From the NCBI GenBank assembly GCA_964474455.1, contig CAYYSU010000014.1, positions 1-56,195 on the forward strand: DNA of 56,195 bases, read 5' to 3'. Positions 30,601-38,554 of this stretch are shown here, piece after piece (positions within the stretch are counted from its first letter, which is position 1; each line of letters starts with the position of its first letter). Position numbers and translations under genes: made by a program. Source of the DNA: BM520 sp964474455 (GTDB taxonomy: Bacteria; Bacteroidota; Bacteroidia; Bacteroidales; BM520). The notes below the pieces were generated by a model, which saw nothing but the letters and a program-made list of their open reading frames with translations, had not been told where the DNA came from and searched no databases.

Positions 30601-33189
30601 TCAGATTATTCTTCCTTGCAATGGACTACAAATGGTCTTGGAACAATAATGGATGCACAATCACTCTATCCGACTTATATTCCTGCCAACGGTGAAAATG
30701 GTGATGTGATTCTTACTCTTACTGCTTTTTCATATGGAAATTGTGACGACGCTACTGATGAGATGACACTAACTATTACACCTGCTCCCATAGCCTTTGC
30801 CGGCGACGATGCAGAAATATGTGAGGGCGATGTTTATGAGATTCCTGATGCTTCAGCAGCTAACTACACAGACTATGAGTGGTTTACTAATGGTGATGGA
30901 ATATTGATGGATGAGAATACGCTTTCACCTATATATGTTCCTGCAAATGGAGAAACCGGTGTTGTGACAATAACTCTTGCTGTTGCTGGTCTGGGATCAT
31001 GTGAGGAGGTTAGCGATGACCTGCGACTCACTATTACTCCTGCTCCGGTGGCGTTTGCCGGTTATGATGCAGTTACTTGCGGAACAACTCAGGTGATTGT
31101 TGAATCTGCTTTTGCAGAAAACTATGCAACATTCCAGTGGTCTTCTGATGGGCTTGGTACGCTTGAGAATACTAATACTTTTGAACCCGTATATACTCCT
31201 GTTGAAGGTGAATCAGGACTGGTGACCATAACACTTACTGTTACAGGAAACGGTGCTTGTTCAAATTTGGGTACTGTATCGGATGACATGTTTATTACGA
31301 TTCGTGATGCAGCATATGTCGATGCAGGGGTTGATATTGTTTCTTGTGAAAATGATCCTGTTCAGATAGATGCTTCTATTGAAAATGCAGCATCTATTGC
31401 CTGGACTACCACAGGTGATGGTGTCTTTGATGATAATTCTATTGAAGATCCGGTTTATACTCCAGGTTCCGGCGACTTGAATAATGGCGTTGTGACCCTA
31501 ACAGTAACAGCAGAAGGTATCTCTCCATGTGGTGAAGTCTCTGATGAGGTTATTTTGACAATAGACAGAGTACCTGTTATTAATGCCGGTGGTGATGATT
31601 TTGTTTGTGAAGGTGACGTATATGCACTTAACCCTCAGGCAGAACTCTATTCATCAATCTTATGGACTACTTCCGGTGATGGTGTATTTGACGATTTCGC
31701 TTCAGTGAATGCTGTTTATACTCCTGGTAGTATGGATATTGCAAATGGATTTGTGACACTAACTCTAACAGGAATATCTGGAGGCAGTTGTGATAATGTA
31801 TCTGATGATATGCTGCTGACTATAGTTGCATCTTCAATAGCCTTTGCCGGTGATGATGCGGTGATTTGTGAAACAGATAACTACACTATTTCCGATGCTA
31901 ATGCAGAACAATACGAAGCGCTGTTGTGGTCATCCTCAGGGACAGGTACTTTCGATGATGCTACTTCATTGAATCCAACCTATTATCCAAGTGAATCCGA
32001 TTTGATAAATGGATCTCTGATACTGACACTTGAGGTGTCTCCTATTGGTAACTGCTCAGGTGCTTCAGATGAAATGACACTGACTTTCCAGCCTGTACCT
32101 GTAGTATCCGCCGGTATTGATCCTGAGATTTGTTCCGATGACGTTTATGTTATCATTGGTGCTTCTGCGTCAGATTATAGTGCCATTACCTGGACTACTC
32201 TTGGTGACGGTATGTTCGATGATCCTCAGATTATGACTCCGGTTTATACTCCTGGAACATCCGACGTTTTAAATGAAACTGTGGATGTTGTGCTTACTGC
32301 TGCAGGCCTTAATGGTTGTGAGAATGTTTCTGATACGGCAACCTTGATTATCCACCAGGCTCCTGTAATTGATGCTGGTACCGAAATAGTTATTGATCAG
32401 TTTACTAGTGCTGACCTGCTGGTTACAGCCAGTGGTGGCTCCGAAAGCTTCTCTTTCTTTTGGTATCCTGAAGAGTATGTTGACTTCCCGGATATCAGTA
32501 ACCCCTCAACAGTAATCCTTCAAGAAGACCTGGTGATGTATGTGCGAGTAACTGATAATGTTTTCGGTTGCCAATCTGTTGATAGTCTGAGTATCATAAT
32601 TGATCCTGTTTCTACTGAAATTGTTAATGCTATTGATGATATCGATACTACAATTGTTAATGTTCCAATTACTATTGATATCCTGTTTAATGATTACAAC
32701 CCTATGGATGATATCCTGAATGTGGAAATTGGTTGTTATCCTCAGTTTGGTGCTGTGGAACTCAACTTTGATAAGACTATCACATATACTCCTGATGAAG
32801 GATACACAGGCAATGATACACTTTGTTATGTTGTATGTGAGGCTCTGCGTCCAAATGTTTGTGATACTGCCTATGTGTACATATATGTTAGACCAGGCAA
32901 TCTTGAAGAGGATCTTACTATCTACAACGGTTTTACACCCAATATGGATGGATATAATGATTATTTCTATATCATGGGTCTTGAGTCCTATCCTGAAAAC
33001 CTGTTAATAATATTTAACAGATGGGGGGATGAGGTAAATCGTTTTGAAAATTACAATAACACATCAGTGCGCTGGGAAGGTGACAACAAAAGGGGTGAGC
33101 CTTTACCTGATGGTACATATTTTTATATCCTTGAAATTCAGGGCTACGATCCTGTTCAAGGATGGGTTCTCAAGCAAAGTAGTCATTAA
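24647..33189 (+). CDS. Giant T9SS repeat adhesin, C-terminal segment with type B sorting domain
   Basis: Continues from the gap with the end of a tandem-95-like unit and one full unit, then 28 tandem units of about 87 residues (about 25030-32350): xAGxDxxICxG..Y....A.A.NYxSxxWTTxGxGxF.D....NPVYTP...D...G.V.LTLT..G.G.C....D.M.L.I, most with two Cys that could form a disulfide. A last Ig-like unit, a tandem-95-like unit and the CHU_C/gliding-motility-associated C-terminal domain follow (about 32930-33189: NGFTPNMDGYNDYFYIMGL, IIFNRWGDEV, LPDGTYFYILEI). This is the type B T9SS sorting domain, as in Flavobacterium johnsoniae SprB. The whole gene is about 19.4 kb (more than 6400 residues). It is followed by a porP/sprF gene 26 bp on. 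Likely role: cell-surface adhesion or gliding; carbohydrate binding is possible but unproven. Confidence 0.9.
26866..27805 (+). repeat. 940-bp perfect direct repeat, copy 1
   Basis: Read line by line, 26866-27805 appears identical to 27910-28849, with an offset of 1044 bp (348 codons, four domain units). Identity starts at TCGATAACACC and ends at GTGAATGCGA; both flanks differ at once. Confidence 0.9.
27910..28849 (+). repeat. 940-bp perfect direct repeat, copy 2
   Basis: Second copy of the four-unit block. The last 104 bp of the 1044-bp period (27806-27909 against 28850-28953) are diverged, which places the likely recombination point inside homologous domain units. Confidence 0.9.
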
Positions 33190-33215
33190 TTAATAAAAAC
33201 AATAAAAACCTTTAT

Positions 33216-34133
33216 ATGAAAAGATTGATATTTATTCTGATGATGTTGGGCGGAGGGGCACTCTTTGCACAACAGGACGCGCTATATAGTCAGTATATGT
33301 TCAATCAGCTAGTCTTGAACCCCGCTTATACCGGGGCTCGAGATGCTTTTACTGTAACGCTGGTTCATAGACATCAATGGGCTGGTATTGACGGAGCACC
33401 CAGAACATACTCTTTGAGTGTGCATTCTCCTCTTGGTGATGAAAGAGCGGCTGTGGGCGGATATGTATATAGTGATCAAATAGGTCCTATGCAGGATTTG
33501 GGCGGTTATGGCTCCTTTGCATATCGTATAATGCTTGACAATTCAAAGCTCGCTTTTGGTATCCAGGCTGGAATAAGAAGATATGATATAAATTGGGCAA
33601 TGGTAAATTTTGATCAAGGTGGAGACATAATCTTCAACGGACAGATTGAAAATAAAGCAATTCCTGATGCTAACTTTGGTGTGTACTGGTATTCTGACTG
33701 GTTCTATCTTGGGCTCTCTTCAAAGCACCTTCTGCAAAATAAGTACGCAGAAGTGGTTTTAGATGAAAAAACGGTCTATTCGATACTCCTAAGGCATTTC
33801 TATATGATGGGAGGTATCGCAATTCCTATTGCTGACAATATTGTCTTGCGTCCGTCCACACTTATCAAATATACCCAAAATGCACCTGTACAGGTGGATC
33901 TGAATGTGAGCGCTTTGTTTAATGATTTCTTTTGGATAGGTGCATCCTATAGAACTAAACAGGCATTAGTTGCTATAGTGGAGTTTAATATTACAGATCA
34001 AATTCGTATTGGATACTCTTATGATCTATTATTTAATGAACTAAGAGTTTATAATAAAGGTTCTCATGAGATTATGATTGGATTTGATCTCGGTAAAAGC
34101 GACCGTCGAATGTTGTCTCCTCGATTTTTCTAA
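33216..34133 (+). CDS. PorP/SprF family type IX secretion outer membrane protein
   Basis: A 305-residue protein with a signal peptide (MKRLIFILMMLGGGALFAQ) and a beta-barrel body. The family signature follows at once: QQDALYSQYMFNQLVLNPAYTGARD, then HRHQWAGIDGAPRTYSLS and the C-terminal VEFNITDQIRIGYSYDLLF...GSHEIMIGFDL. SprF-like proteins are required for secretion or attachment of their neighbouring type B sorting-domain substrate, as for SprB/SprF in Flavobacterium johnsoniae; the giant adhesin 26 bp upstream is the obvious partner. It shares an operon with the OmpA-family gene 6 bp downstream. Unlike the copy at 1368-2142 it is intact. Confidence 0.93.
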   Translation: MKRLIFILMMLGGGALFAQQDALYSQYMFNQLVLNPAYTGARDAFTVTLVHRHQWAGIDGAPRTYSLSVHSPLGDERAAVGGYVYSDQIGPMQDLGGYGSFAYRIMLDNSKLAFGIQAGIRRYDINWAMVNFDQGGDIIFNGQIENKAIPDANFGVYWYSDWFYLGLSSKHLLQNKYAEVVLDEKTVYSILLRHFYMMGGIAIPIADNIVLRPSTLIKYTQNAPVQVDLNVSALFNDFFWIGASYRTKQALVAIVEFNITDQIRIGYSYDLLFNELRVYNKGSHEIMIGFDLGKSDRRMLSPRFF

Positions 34134-34139
34134 CACCTA

Positions 34140-36236
34140 ATGATAAAAACTTTAAAGATGAAACGTATATTTTTACTTGTAATAATTGGTCTTTTATTGA
34201 TACCGTTTGATGGGGATGCACAGATTAGCAAGGCTAATAAACATTTCTTACTGTATGAATACTCTATGGCAATACCTATTTATGAAAAAATTATTGAAAA
34301 GGAAAAAGCCGGATATACTGAAGCTATACCCAAACTTGCCGACAGCTATCGCCTTATCAATGATTTTAAAAAGGCGGAATTGTGGTATTCCAGAGCTGTG
34401 AAAAATGAAAACATCGACCCAATTACATATTTTCATTACGGTCAGGTGCTACGAACAAACGAAAAATATGATCTTGCCGCTAGCCAATTTAGAAAGTATA
34501 GTAACCTTTATGCTTCAGACCCCCGAGGCAAAATTTATGCTGAATATTGTGAGAACATTCAACAACTCGATGAATCTGAAGAGACTTACACTATTAAGAA
34601 TATGGCTAAGTTGAATTCTGAGTTTGCTGAATTCTCGCCCATATATTATGATAAGGGGATTGTATTCTCCGGTAATAGGATTATTGATGAATCAAGTAGG
34701 AGGGATAAGTGGGCAGGAGCAGCATATATTAGCTTCTTCTATAGCCCCTTCCTATCGAAAAACTACCGGGAGTTTCCTGGTTTTCGCGACCCGGAACATA
34801 TATTTCCTCATCTTGATAATGGTTATCATGTGGCAACCTGTTCCTTTGATAAGGACTTCTCCGTGATGTACTTCACACGAACGTCAATGGAACGAGTGAA
34901 AAAGGATGATAGCAATATCAGGACAAATATTTTGAAAATTTTTTACTGCAACAATGTTGGTGGAGAATGGAGCTCTCCGGAAGGTTTCTATCTTAATAAT
35001 AACAACTATTCTTTAAGCCATCCATCTTTGAGTAGTGATGGATCGAGGTTATATTTCGCTTCGGATATGCCCGGAGGATTTGGTGAAACCGATATCTATG
35101 TTTGTGTAAAAGAAGAAGACGGATCATGGAGTGCCCCGGTAAACCTTGGCCCATCAGTCAATACTTTTGGTAAAGAACAGTTCCCTGTTATTCATAACGA
35201 CAGCTTGCTCTATTTTGCTTCTGATGGTCATTTTGGATATGGCGGATTCGACATCGTGGAGGCAAAACGTGTTTCTGATGCAAAATGGATTGAGGTGCGA
35301 ACACTCCCTGCACCGCTGAACTCTTCGTATGATGATTTCGGCCTTATAATCGACCAAAGCAATAATAAAGGTCTCTTTTCGTCTAACCGTAAAGAAGGCC
35401 GTGGAGGTGATGATATATATGCATTCCATGTAAAGGGGGCTGAGGTAAAGCCGGAACCGGAACCGGAACCTGTTGTTGTGGTGGAACCAGAACTAGAACC
35501 AGAGGTCCTGAGTCTGGAAATAGCTTTTAAAGTAAAAGAGAAAGAATCACTTCAACCTATACCTCAGGCAACTCTATTCCTGATAAATGATAAAACAGCT
35601 ACTGTTACAATACTGGAATCTAATAGCTTTGGTATCTCTGTAACTCCGGTGGATCCATCAACACCATATAGAGTTAAAGCTATGAAAGATGGTTATCTCG
35701 TAGATTGCACCTCCTTTAATGTTGGTGCTGAGGAGGTAACACCGGTAAGGGATTTGCTCCTTCCTTCATTTACACTAAATGAGGTTTTTGAGGTTAAAAA
35801 TATCTATTACGATTTCGATAAATCCTTTATAAGAAAAGATGCTGAGGTTGAACTTATTGAGGTAGTAAACCTTCTTAATGATAATCCCATTACAATAGAG
35901 TTGGGATCTCATACCGACTCAAGGGGTAATGATGCCTACAACCAGGCACTCTCTCAGCGGCGTGCTGATGCAGCTGTCGCATGGATTGTGAATCGGGGTA
36001 TCGATCCAAATAGAATAATAGCTCGCGGATATGGCGAATCTCAACTTACAAATAGATGTTCCAATGGTGTGACATGTAGTGATGAAGAGCATCAGGCTAA
36101 CCGTCGTACTGAAATCAAAATTACTGGAATTGTAAAACAACAAATAGGACAGTATGATTCACTGAAAGGGTTTAAACCCGGTCAAACATATCCATTATCA
36201 TATTTTCCAGACTCTTTCTTTAAAAATTGTCAATAA
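34140..36236 (+). CDS. PorE-like OmpA family protein (TPR, PD40 propeller, CRD, OmpA domains)
   Basis: A 698-residue envelope protein. After a signal peptide (a second ATG at 34158 gives MKRIFLLVIIGLLL and is an equally good start) come TPR-like helices (residues about 35-130: YSMAIPIYEKIIEKE, KKAELWYSRAVKN), a PD40/WD40-type propeller (about 150-430: LSSDGSRLYFASDMPGGFGE, FSSNRKEGRGGDDIYAF), a Pro-Glu linker (about 437-455), a carboxypeptidase-regulatory-like fold (about 460-545) and an OmpA peptidoglycan-binding domain (about 560-690: IYYDFDKSFIRKDAEVEL, ELGSHTDSRG, NRRTEIKI). This order equals that of PorE (PG1058) of the T9SS, which links the secretion machinery to peptidoglycan. Here it is probably a module-specific paralogue in the adhesin operon. 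It is the last gene before a terminator. Confidence 0.88.
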   Translation: MIKTLKMKRIFLLVIIGLLLIPFDGDAQISKANKHFLLYEYSMAIPIYEKIIEKEKAGYTEAIPKLADSYRLINDFKKAELWYSRAVKNENIDPITYFHYGQVLRTNEKYDLAASQFRKYSNLYASDPRGKIYAEYCENIQQLDESEETYTIKNMAKLNSEFAEFSPIYYDKGIVFSGNRIIDESSRRDKWAGAAYISFFYSPFLSKNYREFPGFRDPEHIFPHLDNGYHVATCSFDKDFSVMYFTRTSMERVKKDDSNIRTNILKIFYCNNVGGEWSSPEGFYLNNNNYSLSHPSLSSDGSRLYFASDMPGGFGETDIYVCVKEEDGSWSAPVNLGPSVNTFGKEQFPVIHNDSLLYFASDGHFGYGGFDIVEAKRVSDAKWIEVRTLPAPLNSSYDDFGLIIDQSNNKGLFSSNRKEGRGGDDIYAFHVKGAEVKPEPEPEPVVVVEPELEPEVLSLEIAFKVKEKESLQPIPQATLFLINDKTATVTILESNSFGISVTPVDPSTPYRVKAMKDGYLVDCTSFNVGAEEVTPVRDLLLPSFTLNEVFEVKNIYYDFDKSFIRKDAEVELIEVVNLLNDNPITIELGSHTDSRGNDAYNQALSQRRADAAVAWIVNRGIDPNRIIARGYGESQLTNRCSNGVTCSDEEHQANRRTEIKITGIVKQQIGQYDSLKGFKPGQTYPLSYFPDSFFKNCQ

Positions 36237-36256
36237 CATAAAATATCAATAGTTTT

Positions 36257-36285
36257 AACACCTCTCTTTTAAGGGAGGTGTTTTT
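36257..36285 (+). terminator. Rho-independent terminator of the adhesin operon
   Basis: AACACCTC and GAGGTGTT form an 8-bp perfect stem followed by five T, 20 bp after the OmpA-family stop codon. Confidence 0.88.
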
Positions 36286-36367
36286 CGATAAAAAAATCCA
36301 TCGTTATGCGATGTTATTCCCCAATAATCTCCTACATTAGCAATCTGAAAAAATTAAACCCCTTATC

Positions 36368-37705
36368 ATGAAAAAAATATTAGTGCTTGGAGCAGGATTA
36401 TCTTCATCTACAATGATAAAATATTTCCTGGATCATTCCGAAGAAAATGGCTGGCGCATTGAAGTTGGTGATATCAATGAGGCTATTGCTAAGAAGAAAA
36501 CTAATGGTCATCCACGTAGTTCTACTTTCACTTTTGACATTAACAAAAAAGAGGCTCTTACTGAAAAGATAAAAAATGCTGACGTAGTTCTGAGTTTTTT
36601 ACCTGCACGTTTTCATCCCATAGTGGCGAATATGTGTGTAGCTCAAAAAACCCATATGGTAACAGCATCATACGTTTCAAAAGAGATGATGGCACTTGAT
36701 AGTGCAGCTAAGGACGCCGGTATTGCGATGCTCAATGAGCTGGGTGTAGATCCCGGTATCGACCACATGTCGGCAATGCATGTAGTGGATAGTATTCGTG
36801 AAAAAGGTGGTGTGTTGGAGAGCTTCTATTCTTGTACCGGAGGACTGTTGGCACCAGAATCGGATAGTAACCCCTGGGATTATAAGTTTACATGGAATCC
36901 CCGCAACGTTGTCCTGGCAGGCCAGGGAACGGCAACCTTCATTCGTGATGGCAGGTATAAGTATATCCCTTACACAAAGCTTTTCGATAGACTCATTTAT
37001 ACGTCAGTACCCGGAGTTGGCGACTTTGAGATATATCCAAATCGCGACTCCTTGAAATACCGCGAAACATATAACCTGAAGGATATTCCTACTATGTACA
37101 GAGGTACCATGCGCCGAAAGGGATATTCTGAAGCATGGAATGTTTTTGTGCAGCTGGGCATGACAGATGACACCGTGCTGGTTGAAAATGCCGGTAATAT
37201 GACCTGGAGAGAATTTACAAATATGTTCCTGCGTTATGATCCTGTTGCTCCCGTGGAGGAAAAACTTTGCAAGTACCTCGACCTGGAGCCTGACGGAGAA
37301 ATTATGAGGAAGCTAAAATGGATCGGCATCTTTGAAGATAAACCTTTGGGCTGCTCTTGTTCTACCCCGGCTCAGATTCTTCAAAAATTGCTTGAAGAAA
37401 AATGGGCCTTTGAAGAGAACGATAAAGATATGATTGTGATGCAGCATCGTTTTATATACTGCCTGAATGGAAAGAAGAAAGAGATCACTTCATCAATGGT
37501 AGTTATTGGTCGTGATCACACCCATACGGCGATGTCTATCACTGTTGGTACACCGGTGGCTATAGCAACAAGGCTGCTCCTTAACGGTACCATTAATGTT
37601 ACGGGGGTTCATGTTCCAGTAACAAAAGAATTATATGAACCTATTATGGAAGAGCTGGAGACCCACGGGATACGTTTTATTGAGGAAGAGAGAGATTTAG
37701 AATAG
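36368..37705 (+). CDS. Saccharopine dehydrogenase (glutamate-forming type)
   Basis: A 445-residue protein that matches the C-terminal half of AASS and yeast Lys9. An N-terminal Rossmann motif (KKILVLGAGLSSSTMIKYFL, GxGxxS type) is followed by DVVLSFLPARFHPIVANMC, the family hallmark NELGVDPGIDHMSAMHVVD, then TGGLLAPESDSNPWDYKFTW and GRDHTHTAMSITVGTPVAIA. It would oxidise saccharopine to glutamate and 2-aminoadipate semialdehyde (EC 1.5.1.9). Cytoplasmic. Together with the reductase at 12259 it forms the saccharopine route of lysine degradation, as two separate genes about 22.8 kb apart with the adhesin operon between them. The 131-bp upstream spacer contains the terminator of that operon; no clear promoter box is visible. 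Confidence 0.93.
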   Translation: MKKILVLGAGLSSSTMIKYFLDHSEENGWRIEVGDINEAIAKKKTNGHPRSSTFTFDINKKEALTEKIKNADVVLSFLPARFHPIVANMCVAQKTHMVTASYVSKEMMALDSAAKDAGIAMLNELGVDPGIDHMSAMHVVDSIREKGGVLESFYSCTGGLLAPESDSNPWDYKFTWNPRNVVLAGQGTATFIRDGRYKYIPYTKLFDRLIYTSVPGVGDFEIYPNRDSLKYRETYNLKDIPTMYRGTMRRKGYSEAWNVFVQLGMTDDTVLVENAGNMTWREFTNMFLRYDPVAPVEEKLCKYLDLEPDGEIMRKLKWIGIFEDKPLGCSCSTPAQILQKLLEEKWAFEENDKDMIVMQHRFIYCLNGKKKEITSSMVVIGRDHTHTAMSITVGTPVAIATRLLLNGTINVTGVHVPVTKELYEPIMEELETHGIRFIEEERDLE

Positions 37706-37779
37706 TAGAGATACTATTTGACTGCCAGGTTTGTTTGTATGTTTTTACGAACCGTTTTTTGTAAGTAAAGAGTTTTTGT

Positions 37780-38532
37780 ATGGCTAAAATTGGAAAATGG
37801 ATTGGTGGAGGCCTGGGCTGGGCCTTTGGTGGACCCATAGGCGCTATTCTGGGTTTTGCATTTGGATCAATGGTTGACGGAATGCAGACTGGAGGTTACT
37901 CAACAGAACAAATTCCAGGCCCCGGAGCCAGAGCCGGAAGAAGAAGAACAACCAGCGGTGACTTCGCCGCAAGCCTTGTGGTGCTATCTGCAGCAATAAT
38001 GAAAGCTGATGGCAAAGTATTGAAATCAGAGCTTGATTTCGTAAAAGACTTTTTCGTGCGGCAGTTTGGAGTAGAAAAAGCCGAGCAATATGTACTCCTG
38101 TTGAGGGATGCACTGAAGCAGGATATCAATATGTATGAGGTGTGCTCCCAAATAAGAAACAATATGGGGTACTCCGGACGCCTGCAGATGATACACTACC
38201 TGTTTGGTATTGCCATGGCTGATGGTGCCGGACACCAAAACGAGATCGATGTCCTGGAGACAGCCGCTAAATATCTGGGCATAAGCTCTGCTGAGTTCCT
38301 CTCCGTAAAAGCGATGTTTGTAAAGGATACCAATTCAGCATACAAAATACTTGAAGTGGAACCAACGGCATCAGATGAAGAGGTTAAAAAAGCCTATCGT
38401 AGAATGGCTGTGAAATACCATCCCGACAAAGTGAGTCATATCGGTGAGGATGTTCAGAAAGCTGCTAAAGAGAAGTTTCAAAAATTGAATGAAGCTTACG
38501 ATCAGATAAAAAAAGAGAGAGGGATGATATAA
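37780..38532 (+). CDS. TerB and DnaJ domain protein (DjlA-like)
   Basis: A 250-residue protein. The N-terminus is glycine-rich and hydrophobic (WIGGGLGWAFGGPIGAILG, residues 7-25), like the membrane-associated start of DjlA. A TerB-like helical domain covers about 60-170 (LVVLSAAIMKADGKVLKSEL, FGIAMADGAGHQNEIDVLE). A J-domain covers about 185-250 with the helix II/loop sequence YRRMAVKYHPDK containing the HPD motif needed to stimulate DnaK. It is likely a membrane-linked co-chaperone of DnaK; the client is unknown. The last codons form one arm of a hairpin that acts as a terminator for the convergent gene. Confidence 0.9.
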   Translation: MAKIGKWIGGGLGWAFGGPIGAILGFAFGSMVDGMQTGGYSTEQIPGPGARAGRRRTTSGDFAASLVVLSAAIMKADGKVLKSELDFVKDFFVRQFGVEKAEQYVLLLRDALKQDINMYEVCSQIRNNMGYSGRLQMIHYLFGIAMADGAGHQNEIDVLETAAKYLGISSAEFLSVKAMFVKDTNSAYKILEVEPTASDEEVKKAYRRMAVKYHPDKVSHIGEDVQKAAKEKFQKLNEAYDQIKKERGMI

Positions 38533-38544
38533 TTACCTCTCTCT
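38508..38544 (-). terminator. Rho-independent terminator of the porin-DUF5916 operon
   Basis: On the minus strand AGAGAGAGG/CCTCTCTCT form a 9-bp perfect stem followed by seven T. The T-run and one arm lie in the 3' end of the convergent DnaJ-domain gene. Confidence 0.75.
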
Positions 38545-38554
38545 GCTCCTGGTG

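Larger units (their letters stand above)
25030..32350 (+). repeat. Array of 28 tandem ~87-residue domain repeats
   Basis: Counting the AG-x-D-x3-C start motif in the translation gives 28 units of about 261 bp before a last cysteine-poor unit. Most units differ widely in DNA sequence; units 8-11 and 12-15 are the exception (see the 940-bp duplication). Confidence 0.85.

Noticed and set aside
37703..37718. Small hairpin ATAGTA/TACTAT just after the saccharopine dehydrogenase stop
   Set aside because: Weak A/T stem with no T-run; not enough for a terminator call.
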